Of a stretch of 64,000 nucleotides of DNA, positions 1 to 12,455 are shown in pieces. Source of the stretch: Steromphala cineraria. Taxonomy: Eukaryota; Mollusca; Gastropoda; Trochida; Trochidae. The notes beneath the pieces are model-generated. The model made no database searches and was not told the DNA's origin. It saw only the letters and a program-made list of their open reading frames with translations. Positions within the stretch are counted from its first letter, which is position 1. The number at the start of each line of letters is the position of its first letter. A program made the position numbers and the translations under genes. The stretch covers positions 4,195,749-4,259,748 of the forward strand of contig OU744720.1 of the NCBI GenBank assembly GCA_916613615.1. Reading direction: 5' to 3'.

Positions 1-1189
1 AAATTCTTATTCAGAAACTTCTATGATTGAAAGAGTTGTTTAACATGTACATCACAGCGTACCGTTCTTAGGAGACTGTTATATTCCATCTTGCTAAAAA
101 TACTGTAAACAAAACGCTTCTCTATTATTGCCGTCTTGTCTGAAACCGTTCGAAACTGCATAATATGTAAACGTATGTGATCCAATCAAGTACATCCTAT
201 TTACTAACTCGCTGATATTATCCCTAGAGTCGTGTTTAATATGTCTCTGGTACTTGGCGATAATCACTATAGCCCATAGGAGACTGCCCACTACACGATG
301 CCACACACACACACATATATATATATATACGAGATCTAAACTGTCAACCTTGCTTTAAATCGGCAAAGAAAGATAGAGAACATTGATGCAATTCTTTGAC
401 AACACCTAATCACGCTTGAAATAAAATATGTATCAAAATACACTTGCTTTGAAAATACTGAAATATTCCAAAGCCTGTACGATGTCAATATTATATTTCA
501 TTCTTCATTCTTCCCAAATGACTGTAGGGTAACATAGTCATTTATCTGAATGGATCGTGATAAGAATATTCGTAGAAAATTGTAATGAAAACAATATACA
601 ATATTTTTCGAATATCATCTTGAGATAGATATGAAGTTCACGTGATTTTAGATAATTAACTTATTTTCACTCAAAAAATACACATACATAACTGTCATAG
701 TTTTTCTTTGATCAATACACGCATTTTCTCTATATAATATTCCTATTTGAATTAATCAATATTTCGTTAGAAATCGAGTTCTGTCACGTAACTAAAAGAC
801 CCTGTTTCAGAGCAATTCTAATGTAAATAACCATGAAAGATAGGAGAGGTATTTGGTATTATTCTGATGTTAAACAACATCAGATGCCGTTGTTGATGAA
901 GATTAAAAAGTCAATTGAAGACAGGAATGTACGAAACACTAACAGTCCCTTACTCTTTTAGAGTTTGAATTGACAAGATCAGAAATATGTTCAAATGTTG
1001 ATATGTGTTACAAGCTGTGACAACTTGTCTAACTACAGTTCACAATCAGACGAACGATGTCGTCTATTATGTGCACAGCTGCTTGAGAATGTTTTATTAC
1101 TTTCGAACTTGAAGCAAATATCATGTAAACAATTGTTCATTTTTAAATATCAGCTTGATTAAGCATCAATCCAAATTTTCTGAATTTTC
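1..1189. other. AT-rich non-coding stretch
   Basis: No reading frame of recognisable family, RNA gene or structured repeat was seen. The only simple-sequence feature is a CA-then-TA dinucleotide run near 302-328. The short open frames here have random-looking composition. Confidence 0.6.
302..328. repeat. (CA)n(TA)n microsatellite
   Basis: A run of CA dinucleotides passes directly into TA dinucleotides. It is an ordinary compound microsatellite. Confidence 0.85.
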
Positions 1190-1385
1190 GCTCTTTTGGA
1201 AATCGCTGCGACTCCTCGTGTAATGTCGCTTCCTCTTCTTGCAAGTTTTGAGGAGGACGATCCCTGCATTGAGTCAGCCGGCCAACAATGTCCCAAACAT
1301 GCTTTAGCGGATTAAGATCCGGACTCAGTGCAGGCCACAGGAGGTGCGTCAGGGCATCGTTCAGGATAAGCTGCCCAAAAACTCG
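1190..1385 (-). pseudogene. Tc1/mariner-type transposase C-terminal fragment
   Basis: Read on the minus strand from about 1385 down to 1190, a stop-free frame contains WPALSPDLNPLKHVWDIVGR. This is the block around the third catalytic acidic position of Tc1-family DDE transposases (family pattern WPA.SPDLNPIEH.WD). It is followed by a proline-rich stretch and an E-E-x-x-x-F/I-P segment, which also fits the family. Upstream, where the Q-D-N-A block around the second catalytic Asp would be expected, only a degraded N-D-A remains. The N-terminal DNA-binding half is absent and no terminal inverted repeats were found. This is an old, dead fragment. The transposase family is confident; the exact subfamily is not. 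Confidence 0.82.
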
Positions 1386-2054
1386 TATAGTTCTTCTTGG
1401 AAAATCCTTGAAGGAAAAACCCTCTCCAAGACACCCGATAGTCTACCAGTTGACAGCCTCTGACATTCTAGCACCCGGCACCTGTAGTACCTGTGTTACA
1501 ATGGCTAAACGGCTTGTATAAACGTTTTTATCACCGAAATTGTTCACAAACCCTAACTTCAAATTTTGGAAATCGTTGAGAGCAAAATGCACGTGCAGGT
1601 AGTCGCGTTTGGACGAATAATATCACTACAAAAACATGATAAAATCAAACCTATTACAAAGCAGAGTCATTGATACAGGGGTGTGGTATGTGCCCAGATT
1701 ACTAAACTTTTGTTTGTTTTTGTTTTTGCTCTGAATAATTGACATATTATACATATAAACATAAAATGATAAACTGCTATTTAAATCAATGAATTTGGCA
1801 ATACGTTTCCATAACGTTGCTAATTCCAACGAAATGTTGTTTTGATGTTGTGGCAATATTTATGTTCTATTCAAATGTGCGAAAGGGACATAAAAGAGAA
1901 TAAAGAAATATATTTAGTACATTGCAATATTTTTATAGAGAATAGTTTAGATGTCCTAATATTGAAAGAAAGATTACACAATTGTACATGTCCTTGGCAC
2001 CGACCTTAGGAATACATGTTGTGAAGTAACCTGTTAAAAGGACAAAGATGTTAA
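1386..2054. other. Non-coding stretch, nothing recognised
   Basis: AT-rich DNA with no recognisable gene, repeat or RNA. Confidence 0.5.
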
Positions 2055-2335
2055 AAATAGCAGAATCAGCGAATTCGAATGATTTCAAATTACTATTTTC
2101 TAATAAGAGTTTTTAAATGCTTCGGTCACCGAATACCTTGAATAATGATCGCAACATAATCACATGCGATGGCACCAATCAACAACGTCTATGCTAACGA
2201 CAAACCTTTGATCACATCGAACCATTGAAAGTGCACATTAAGCCATAATTACAAAACGTAATGTAGCGAGGAAATGTGTTATGTAACTGAATGACAGGTT
2301 GATGCGACCGATCCGCCCTCCCACTGACATGTTGA
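2055..2335 (+). repeat. Diverged third copy of the segmental-duplication edge
   Basis: This stretch aligns by eye with 4360-4590 and 54785-55040. All three contain AACCTTTGAT, then GAACCATTGAAAGTGC, a TTACAAA...GTAATGTAG-like segment and a C-rich end (CCCTC...CTGACATG here, CCCTCACATTG in the others). It is clearly more divergent than the two main copies are from each other. It could be an older duplicate or a dispersed repeat present in all three places. Confidence 0.65.
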
Positions 2336-2867
2336 TGACCTTTTCATAGCATTGTCCAGAGAGTTAGTTTTCTTAACTTAAAAAATAAACCAAGTTTTAA
2401 AAAAAAAGTTTTACTTACACTTGTTTTCTGTTCTCTGTTTTCATCTTATCCCTTATGTGAACTATTATCATTCGAGATATTTACCATAGGTGCTTTATAA
2501 TTGTATAGAAAGCGAATTAACGTGTTACATTATATCTTTATTCTATACATAACTTGTTAGTGCTCTACAAAATTGTAAAATTGGTACAAGGCTGAATCAT
2601 AGAAAACTGGACTCTTTCTGGCTTTAAATTTGGCCATCATTTACTAAACGTGAAAACCAGTACACATTTGTTGACAAGTTACTGATATATTGAAACATTA
2701 TTGCCTAAGGTCACTATTTTTCTTTTATTTATCTTGCCAGATATTTTGGAGTGTGCACCTTTTTAAAAAGAACCATCTAGTAGTTCAATGAAAAAGAAGC
2801 TACTGTTCTTTTATTCAATGTGTTGTGTTCAATGCAAGAGATATTTTGGTAAGAATCTAAAGCCCCG
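2336..2867. other. Non-coding stretch, nothing recognised
   Basis: AT-rich; a short A-run near 2399-2408. No gene or repeat recognised. Confidence 0.5.
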
Positions 2868-3274
2868 TTTATATGTGCGGTTACCCCCGGGGGTAAAGGC
2901 ATTTATTTGCCCCAGGGGGGTAAATTTCGTCATGTAAACGCAATTTTTAAGAGGGGTATACTTACCCCCGGGGGCAAAGTGCGAAATATTTACCCCTGGT
3001 CTGGAGGTAGGGCAAATCAGATACCCTCGGGGGTATAAATACCCCTGGGGGCAAACCTGTCATGTAAACACTTTACTTTGTATACCCCAGGGGGCAAAAC
3101 TGAATATCCTTATAAAAGTCAATATATGAAGAGAAAATAATGCCCCTAGGTATCGCAATTTCATTTCATATAAACGCATTGCAATATTTGATTTTTGCCC
3201 CTGGGGGCAAATTTACCCCAGGGGGTATAATACCCCTAGGGGTAAATGTGCGGCATGTAAACCCACCTTAAAAG
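2868..3274. mobile_element. Short element built from CCCC/GGGG palindromes
   Basis: About ten copies of a self-complementary core (TACCCCCGGGGGTAAA, TGCCCCTGGGGGCAAA, TACCCCTAGGGGTAAA and similar) are packed into 400 bp of otherwise AT-rich DNA. The ends are imperfect inverted repeats: GTTTATATGTGCGG on the left pairs with the complement of TGTGCGGCATGTAAAC on the right, and both sit beside a TAAAG/CTTTA-like flank. CATGTAAAC also recurs inside, near 2931 and 3061. Compact size, inverted ends and palindromic subrepeats fit a non-autonomous DNA transposon (MITE-like). The superfamily cannot be assigned. Confidence 0.65.
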
Positions 3275-3842
3275 AACTGATGTTGGAGGAGGACGGTGGT
3301 TTGAAGATCAATGATATGAATATAAATACTCTTTCAGACGTGTTGTTCATGAAGGTTACTTCTGTACAGTTTGTGTTTCCAAAACATTTTTGCTTACATT
3401 GATGTATGAATAAGATATTCATTTTTTTCAAAGGGTGAGTTTACTCCTGATGCTGTGTCTCATTACCCTAGGTGACAAGCATGCCGTCGGTTCAAGTAAG
3501 TTTATCTCATACCAGCGATCACTCATGTATCCCTAATTAGCTGCCATTTTCAATATGGCATTGTAAAATGTACCTGAAATCGTTAAAGCATAATATTACA
3601 AGTTTATCAGGCTTATCAGATCTAGTTAGGTAAACATACCAGCCATTCTATTAGTGAAACCTTATGAATGCATTTAATTTAGAACTGAAGAGGAAATCAT
3701 TGTGTTGTGGTGACAATTAAATTTAAATCAATTGTCTGAAACCTTATTATAAATTATGAAGTATTCGTTTCACACAAAAATGTTAGACGGAGGTTTGATT
3801 TTGAACAAGATAAGCAAAACGTAACACATGTTTTACAAAAAT
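3275..3842. other. Non-coding stretch, nothing recognised
   Basis: No gene or repeat structure recognised between the palindrome-rich element and the SINE. Confidence 0.5.
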
Positions 3843-4152
3843 GGGTGGAGCACAGTGGTGAAATGGCTAGCATACTGCCCTCTCACGTCAAAGAACCGGG
3901 GTTCGAATCCAGATGGAGAATAAAATGAATTTGTTCTCATCCTGTTTTGTGTCCCTGGGCAAGACACTTCATCCACATTGAATTTAGTTCACCCAGCCGT
4001 ACAAATGGTACCTAAAACTGGATGCACTGACCTACGTAGTAGACCTACGTATACCTTAGTAGCAGCTGTGGAAGTTCATTCCTTAGAGTAATAATGTTGT
4101 GCTTTAAGCCTGCCAATTGGCGTGGAAAAGGCGCCATATAAGTATGTACACT
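3843..4152 (+). mobile_element. tRNA-derived SINE
   Basis: The 5' part contains an intact RNA polymerase III promoter of tRNA type. A conserved-looking middle follows (CCCTGGGCAAGACACTTCAT, then CCACATTG and CACCCAGC), of the kind shared by metazoan SINE superfamilies. It ends in TTGGCG...GGCGCCATATAAGTATGTA, a tail that resembles the GCGC-TATATAA ending seen in other SINEs. The 5' region cannot fold a proper acceptor stem, so this is not a tRNA gene. No clear target-site duplication was found. The SINE class is confident; the family name (Meta, V or Deu type core) is not. Confidence 0.85.
3856..3910 (+). promoter_or_regulatory. Pol III A box and B box of the SINE
   Basis: TGGTGAAATGG at 3856-3866 fits the A-box pattern TRGYNNANNGG at every position. 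GGTTCGAATCC at 3900-3910 is a perfect B box. The 33-bp gap between them is normal for a tRNA-type promoter. Confidence 0.88.
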
Positions 4153-6042
4153 ATTAATACTACCTTACAATATTATGCCAGCGACTGTGTTAATGTTCCT
4201 AGTCATTACCATCCTTATGCATTCATTCAAGATATGATATTATGTTGACCACTATGAAGATGAAGTCATCTAGTGTTATGCGAAGAGTGTCATCAATTGT
4301 AATTAAATACAGCTTTCAGGGTTCTTTTGATATCCTTACAGATGAAATAAAATAGAGATGGCAAAGTCAGCGAATGCATAAAATTTCAAAATAATCTTGT
4401 ATGTTTTCCATCTCAATGGGTTCTCTTGATTAATGAACGAAACATAATTACATACTTCATATGTAAAAAACCTTTGATCATATTGAACCATTGAAAGTGC
4501 TTATTAGGCTAAAATTACAAACATAATGTAGGAGAAAAATTGTCGTTGAATGATTGGCAAGGTTAATGTGACCCTCTTTCCCTCACATTGTATCACACAT
4601 TATATCACATTCAAATGCATGCATACTTCGTTCAATCTGAACACTTACGATATATTAGACTATTCAGATAATACTTTTGTTACTTCTGTTGGCAATTGCA
4701 GAAGTTTGTTGTTTTAAAAATGAACAAGAAAGGACCTTGATGAGGATGACATCAAATGTTTCTGTCAAATCAATGGTTTTATATATACGTAGGGGATTGT
4801 ACATGCTCTATGAAGTCTTTTTCAACATTGAATTATGTTAATCCAAATTCAACATATGATGACACTGTTTCAGAGTTTCAAAGTGTGACTCCTGTCTAGA
4901 TTTATTTGGTAATATTACCTGAAGGCATAAACCAACATCTTCTCTGGCATATTGTTTACCGCATAAGAAAGAGAATTCTACTTTTCAGTTAAAGCATTCA
5001 ATTAATGGTTTGTTTATCCTTGGGAATGCCAAAATCTGACTTTGTCATAACACATGTTATTCAATACCCATTTCTCATGACGACGCTGCTTCTTAATTGA
5101 TGGCCAAAATCATGTTTTGGATTTGCAATACCATTGACTCATGGTCTCTTGGATACAGTATTCACTTTATATAATTAGCATGCACAAACGTTAAATGCAT
5201 TAAACCTTCATACGAGAACAGTTCCATTTGATTAGGCTCACAAATAGCATGTACTGATATATCAGTTTCGAACACAACAGTCTTCACTTGGATGTTTGCA
5301 TATATTTGTTTTTATTTTCTAGGATCATATTACAAGAAAACTGTATTATAGCAACCATCACTTTGTTCGTTAGTATTCCAGATTAATGATTCAGAAATCG
5401 AAGAACAGATCTACAAATTGCTAATAATTTCCATTACCATATTGAGCGAATATTTTTAGTTTCCAACTGTTGTGCAACTGTAGGATGAATCTACAGAACG
5501 AGTTGAGTGGTTACCTCACCAGTTTTTGTTATGCTCATTTGCGTTTTTAAGAGTGATGATAATATGTAATGTAAGAAATAAAACTCAAGGCTTCAATCAT
5601 TTAAATGTACAAGTTTAAGATCACAGTGTTTTTATGTATAACGTTGTACATCTTAGCTCAGATTAGTCAGAGTTTTTTCTTTCAAAGTTGTCAATAAGTA
5701 TCCTTCAGAAAGTTCTATAGGTAACTTTGTATATATTTCTATCTCTATAAAGGATTTTAACTCAATTCAATGGATAAACAAAAATATGTACTTTCTTCAG
5801 AACGCTTAAATGTCAGTCTTTTTTTTCGTGGACTATTTTCATACAATATATTTTATATCTATATATAACTTTTACGTGTTACTGTATGTTGTCGATTTTG
5901 TGAAATTCTTTGCTTCTCCGACTTATTGTGATTAATTCTTTATTGCGGTATCATATTCACACTTAATGTCTTAATAGTGTTTCCGTGTTTTATCGTTTAA
6001 TTGTCAGAGAGCATAGAATGGATTTGTTTATTTGTAGTTGAA

Positions 6043-6228
6043 CTAGTGTGGTGTATTGTTATCATTTATTGATTCTTGAAATAGCAATACACAATCATCG
6101 TCTTGTAAAAAGTCTTGGTCAAATTTCAAGAAACGTATCCATATAAAGTCAAAGTCGTTAAATAATAGTGAAATAAGAGAAAAGTAAAGTTTATAATTTG
6201 TTTTTATTTGTGTTTTATAAGGTATCAA
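6043..6228 (-). other. Small open frame retained in both duplicate copies (unproven)
   Basis: A 61-residue minus-strand frame (MIPYKTQIKTN...) has a counterpart of 66 codons at 56505-56705 that keeps the frame but differs at about nine residues. The protein resembles no family I know. Retention of such a short frame over a modest divergence is expected by chance fairly often, so I do not call it a gene. Confidence 0.15.
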
Positions 6229-7261
6229 GGGGTGTGTGTCAAGAGAAATATTGCACTGATTGTTTCAAACTTGTTTGCTATATCAATTGAATATGTCGTG
6301 AACAAATATCAAATAAACTGTTGTTTCGCTTGGTTCATGTGTCCGTTGTTAAGATACCGAATATACTAACATGAATGTCCGTTGTTTCCACTAAGACATT
6401 TATTATATAAACATAATATGAATATCTTTTGATTCCCAAATTAATCGAACCCTTTGGTGTCGGATTGAATCAAACATTAAACTATTTTCATATACAGGAT
6501 TCTTCAAATCTCTATGTGTTCCTTTTCGTTTAAGTTCGAAGGTATTTATATTTATTCATAGGTCTTCATTTAAAAATAAACAGCTTATTGACAGTGGTAG
6601 ATTCAATTCTGCGCAACGTTTTAGCACGATTAATGTAAGCATTTATTCGAATATTTCAGTTTCTTCAAAACATACACTAAACCGAAGACAACTAAAAGGA
6701 TTGTCCTGTTTCTATCTCGATGGCGAGAGTTGAACAGACATACAACATGCATGTCTTCCTTTATTTGAGCATAGCCATCGGTACATGCCTTTCCCATTCA
6801 TCCCAAATTTAAAAAAAAGGCTAATGACCCTACATTTGATATTCAGCGTTTGATACATTGAGCTGACTAAACTTAAAGTCATGTTCTCAATGTTGTTGAT
6901 CACTTAGCACCTTGAGAGATTGTGTGTATACCTGGAACTGTGAAACGCAACATAAACGTTTGATTTCATTGTGTTTTTTTTATTTCTGGACAAAAGATGA
7001 ATATGAGAAACATAGAATCTGCCATCGTCAAAGGGTCATTCTTGCGACAACGGTGCATATTTGACGGTTGATGTCTATACATTTCATTTGTCCCTATTAC
7101 ACATTGTACAATCTCTGCTTGCAATATTTAGGACAAAGAACAACCAAAGTGGTCATGCTATGTTTCACACTTCCTGTGCGTACTAAGCTATACACATGGC
7201 TCATAAACCTAGCTAACACTCATTATTGTCCGTGTAATAGATTGATGAAGGTGATCATTAA

Positions 7262-10200
7262 GACTAACAACGTAGGACCTAGTAATTCCTACATGGAACT
7301 TGGTATTTCATACGAAGGACTGCTCCAACATGAAACTTGGTATCCCATACGAAGGACTACGTATATCCTACATGGAACTTGATATCCTACACAAAGGACT
7401 GCTTATCTCCTACATTGAACTTGGTATCCCATACAAAGGACTGCTTATCTCCTACATTGAACTTGGCATCCCATACGAAAGACTGCTCCTACATGAAACT
7501 TGATATCCCTACGGAGGACTTGTATCTCCTACATGGAAATTGGTATCCCATACGATGGACTGCTTATCTCCTACATGGAAATTGGTATCCCATACGAAGG
7601 ACTGCTTATCTCCTACATGGAAATTGGTATCCCATACGAATGACTACGTATCTCCTACATGGAAATTGGCATCCCATACGAAAGACTGCTCCTACATGAA
7701 ACTTGATATCCCTACAGAAGGACTTGTATCTCCTACATGGAAATTGGTATCCCATACGATGGACTGCTTATCTCCTACATGGAAATTGGTATTCATACGA
7801 AGGACTGCTTATCTCCTACATGGAAATTGGTATCCCATACGAAGGACTGCGTATCTCCTACATGGAAATTGGTATCCCATACAAAGGACTGCTTATCACC
7901 TACATGGAAATTGGTATCCCATACGATGGACTGCTTATCTCCTACATGGAAATTGGTATCCCATACGAAGGACTACGTATCCCCTACATGGAAATTGGTA
8001 TCCCATACGATGGACTGCTTATCTCCTACATGGAAATTGGTATCCCATACGAAGGACTACGTATCTCCTACATGGAAATTGGTGTCCCATACGAAGGGCT
8101 GCTTATCTCCTACATGGAAATTGGTATCCCATACAAAGGACTGCTTATCACCTACATGGAAATTGGTATCCCATACGAAGGACTGCTTATCTATTACATG
8201 GAAATTGGTATCCCATACGAAGGACTGCTTATCTCCTACATGGAAATTGGTATCCCATACGAAGGACTGCTTATCTCCTACATGGAAATTGGTATCCCAT
8301 ACGAAGGACTGCTCCTACATTGAACTTGGTATCCCATACGAAGGACTGCTTATCACCTACATGAAAATTGGTATCCCATACGATGGACTGCGTATCTCCT
8401 ACATGGAAATTGGTATCCCATACGAAGGACTGCGTATCTCCTACATGGAAATTGGTATCCCATACGAAGGACTACGTATCTCCTACATGGAAATTGGTAT
8501 CCCATACGAAGGACTGCTTATCACCTACATGGAAATTGGTATCCCATACGAAGGACTACGTATCTCCTACATGGAAATTGGTATCCAATACGAAGGACTG
8601 CTTATCACCTACATGGAAATTGGTATCCCATACGAAGGACTGCTTATCACCTACATGGAAATTGGTATCCCATACGATGGACTGCTTATCTCCTACATGG
8701 AAATTGGTATCCCATACAAAGGACTGCTTATCACCTACATGGAAATTGGTATCCCATACGATGGACTGCTTATCTCCTACATGGAAATTGGTATCCCATA
8801 CGAAGGACTACGTATCTCCTACATGGAAATTGGTGTCCCATACGAAGGGCTGCTTATCTCCTACATGGAAATTGGTATCCCATACGAAGGACTACGTATC
8901 TCCTACATGGAAATTGGTGTCCCAAACGAAGGGCTGCTTATCTCCTACATGGAAATTGGTATCCCATACGAAGGACTGCTTATCTATTACATGGAAATTG
9001 GTATCCCATACAAAGGACTGCTTATCTCCTACATGGAAATTGGTATCCCATACGAAGGACTGCGTATCTCCTACATGGAAATTGGTATCCCATACAAAGG
9101 ACTGCTTATCACCTACATGGAAATTGGTATCCCATACGATGGACTGCTTATCTCCTACATGGAAATTGGTATCCCATACGAAGGACTGCTTATCTCCTAC
9201 ATGGAAATTGGTATCCCATACGAAGGACTGCTTATCTCCTACATGGAAATTGGTATCCCATACGAAGGACTGCTCCTACATTGAACTTGGTATCCCATAC
9301 GAAGGACTGCTTATCACCTACATTGAAATTGGTATCCCATACGATGGACTGCGTATCTCCTACATGGAAATTGGTATCCCATACGAAGGACTGCGTATCT
9401 CCTACATGGAAATTGGTATCCCATACGAAGGACTGCTTATCTCCTACATGGAAATTGGTATCCCATACGAAGGACTGCTCCTACATTGAACTTGGTATCC
9501 CATACGAAGGACTGCTTATCACCTACATTGAAATTGGTATCCCATACGATGGACTGCGTATCTCCTACATGGAAATTGGTATCCCATACGAAGGACTGCG
9601 TATCTCCTACATGGAAATTGGTATCCCATACGAAGGGCTGCTTATCTCCTACATGGAAATTGGTATCCCATACGAAGGACTACGTATCTCCTACATGGAA
9701 ATTGGTGTCCCAAACGAAGGGCTGCTTATCTCCTACATGGAAATTGGTATCCCATACGAAGGACTGCTTATCTATTACATGGAAATTGGTATCCCATACA
9801 AAGGACTGCTTATCTCCTACATGGAAATTGGTATCCCATACGAAGGACTGCGTATCTCCTACATGGAAATTGGTATCCCATACAAAGGACTGCTTATCAC
9901 CTACATGGAAATTGGTATCCCATACGATGGACTGCTTATCTCCTACATGGAAATTGGTATCCCATACGAAGGACTGCTTATCTCCTACATGGAAATTGGT
10001 ATCCCATACGAAGGACTGCTTATCTCCTACATGGAAATTGGTATCCCATACGAAGGACTGCTCCTACATTGAACTTGGTATCCCATACGAAGGACTGCTT
10101 ATCACCTACATTGAAATTGGTATCCCATACGATGGACTGCGTATCTCCTACATGGAAATTGGTATCCCATACGAAGGACTGCGTATCTCCTACATGGAAA

Positions 10201-12215
10201 TTGGTATCCCATACGAAGGACTGCTTATCTCCTACATGGAAATTGGTATCCCATACGAAGGACTGCTCCTACATTGAACTTGGTATCCCATACGAAGGAC
10301 TGCTTATCACCTACATTGAAATTGGTATCCCATACGATGGACTGCGTATCTCCTACATGGAAATTGGTATCCCATACGAAGGACTGCGTATCTCCTACAT
10401 GGAAATTGGTATCCCATACGAAGGACTACGTATCTCCTACATGGAAATTGGTATCCCATACGAAGGACTGCTTATCACCTACATGGAAATTGGTATCCCA
10501 TACGAAGGACTACGTATCTCCTACATGGAAATTGGTATCCCATACGAAGGACTGCTTATCACCTACATGGAAATTGGTATCCCATACGAAGGACTGCTTA
10601 TCACCTACATGGAAATTGGTATCCCATACGATGGACTGCTTATCTCCTACATGGAAATTGGTATCCCATACGAAGGACTACGTATCCCCTACATGGAAAT
10701 TGGTATCCCATACGATGGACTGCTTATCTCCTACATGGAAATTGGTATCCCATACGAAGGACTGCTTATCACCTACATGGAAATTGGTATCCCATACGAA
10801 GGACTGCTTATCTCCTACATGGAAATTGGTATCCCATACGAAGGACTGCTCCTACATTGAACTTGGTATCCCATACGAAGGACTGCTTATCACCTACATT
10901 GAAATTGGTATCCCATACGATGGACTGCGTATCTCCTACATGGAAATTGGTATCCCATACGAAGGACTGCGTATCTCCTACATGGAAATTGGTATCCCAT
11001 ACGAAGGACTACGTATCTCCTACATGGAAATTGGTATCCCATACGAAGGACTGCTTATCACCTACATGGAAATTGGTATCCCATACGAAGGACTACGTAT
11101 CTCCTACATGGAAATTGGTATCCCATACGAAGGACTGCTTATCACCTACATGGAAATTGGTATCCCATACGAAGGACTGCTTATCACCTACATGGAAATT
11201 GGTATCCCATACGATGGACTGCTTATCTCCTACATGGAAATTGGTATCCCATACAAAGGACTGCTTATCACCTACATGGAAATTGGTATCCCATACGATG
11301 GACTGCTTATCTCCTACATGGAAATTGGTATCCCATACGAAGGACTACGTATCTCCTACATGGAAATTGGTGTCCCATACGAAGGGCTGCTTATCTCCTA
11401 CATGGAAATTGGTATCCCATACGAAGGACTACGTATCTCCTACATGGAAATTGGTGTCCCATACGAAGGGCTGCTTATCTCCTACATGGAAATTGGTATC
11501 CCATACGAAGGACTGCTTATCTATTACATGGAAATTGGTATCCCATACAAAGGACTGCTTATCACCTACATGGAAATTGGTATCCCATACGAAGGACTGC
11601 TCCTACATGGAACTTGGTATCCCATACGAAGGACTACGTATCTCCTACATGGAAATTGGTGTCCCATACGAAGGGCTGCTTATCTCCTACATGGAAATTG
11701 GTATCCCATACGAAGGACTGCTTATCTATTACATGGAAATTGGTATCCCATACGAAGGGCTGCTTATCTCCTACATGGAAATTGGTATCCCATACGAAGG
11801 ACTGCTTATCTATTACATGGAAATTGGCATCCCATACAAAGGACTGCTTATCACCTACATGGAAATTGGTATCCCATACGAAGGACTGCTCCTACATGGA
11901 ACTTGGTATCCCATACGAAGGACTGCTTATCTATTACATGGAAATTGGTATCCCATACGAAGGACTGCTTATCTCCTACATGGAAATTGGTATCCCATAC
12001 GAAGGACTGCTTATCTCCTACATGGAAATTGGTATCCCATACGAAGGACTGCTCCTACATGGAACTTGGTATCCCATACGAAGGACTGCTTATCTATTAC
12101 ATGGAAATTGGTATCCCATACGAAGGACTGCTCCTACATGGAACTTGGTATCCCATACGAAGGACTGCTCCTACATGGAACTTGGTATCCCATACGAAGG
12201 ACTGCATATCTCCGA
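7262..12215 (+). repeat. 42-bp minisatellite, about 119 units, with higher-order structure
   Basis: The unit is 42 bp, with core GGTATCCCATACGAAGGACT followed by a GCTTATCTCCTACATGGAAATT-type half that varies (ATCACC, ACGTATCTCC, TATTAC variants). A 37-bp variant lacking TTATC occurs at 8311, 9272, 9477, 10060, 10265, 10848, 11599, 11888, 12051, 12130 and 12167. Every interval between these equals 42n+37 exactly, so no other net length change occurred over 3.86 kb. A 788-bp higher-order period (205+583) is seen twice. Because 42 is divisible by 3 and the unit lacks stops, three plus frames and one minus frame stay open (14-residue repeats MEIGIPYEGLLISY, WKLVSHTKDCLSPT and GNWYPIRRTAYLLH on plus). 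This explains the long but meaningless open frames. The left edge is the most degenerate. Confidence 0.97.
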
Positions 12216-12455
12216 GAAGACCTGCTAAAACTGAGGCAACAGGAAAACAATTTGGCAGTCTTACCTATTGTTACTGCACTTTAGCCCTGCAATCTTCACA
12301 ATTTATCCAATATTCAAAATGCGCACAGAAAATAAAGAATGATATTTAATTGAAGCATATACATGTACCCCTACATACAATGTAGAACTGTAAGCGTGCA
12401 CAATTTCCATGTATTGCTTTTAAAAATTATAGTTGATGATACATTTTTCTCTCAA
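12216..12455 (+). repeat. Right flank of the minisatellite, shared with copy B
   Basis: GGAAAACAATTTGGCAG, then CCCTGCAATC, aligns with 57905-57970. GCACAATTTCCATGTATTGC aligns with 58475-58494. In between, copy A is shorter than copy B. No gene seen. Confidence 0.8.

Noticed and set aside
1288..1521. Plus-strand 77-codon gene
   Set aside because: It is the antisense shadow of the transposase fragment.
3843..3920. tRNA gene
   Set aside because: A and B boxes are present, but the ends cannot form an acceptor stem and the sequence continues into a SINE body and tail.
7262..12215. CRISPR-like array
   Set aside because: Units are contiguous 42-bp repeats with no unique spacers, and the setting is a eukaryotic genome.
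7737..12349. Open frames of 515, 475 and 691 codons as repeat proteins
   Set aside because: They arise because the 42-bp unit is stop-free in all plus frames. The 37-bp variants switch frame mid-protein, unit variants are mostly replacement changes in every frame, and copy B has only four units in mixed frames.
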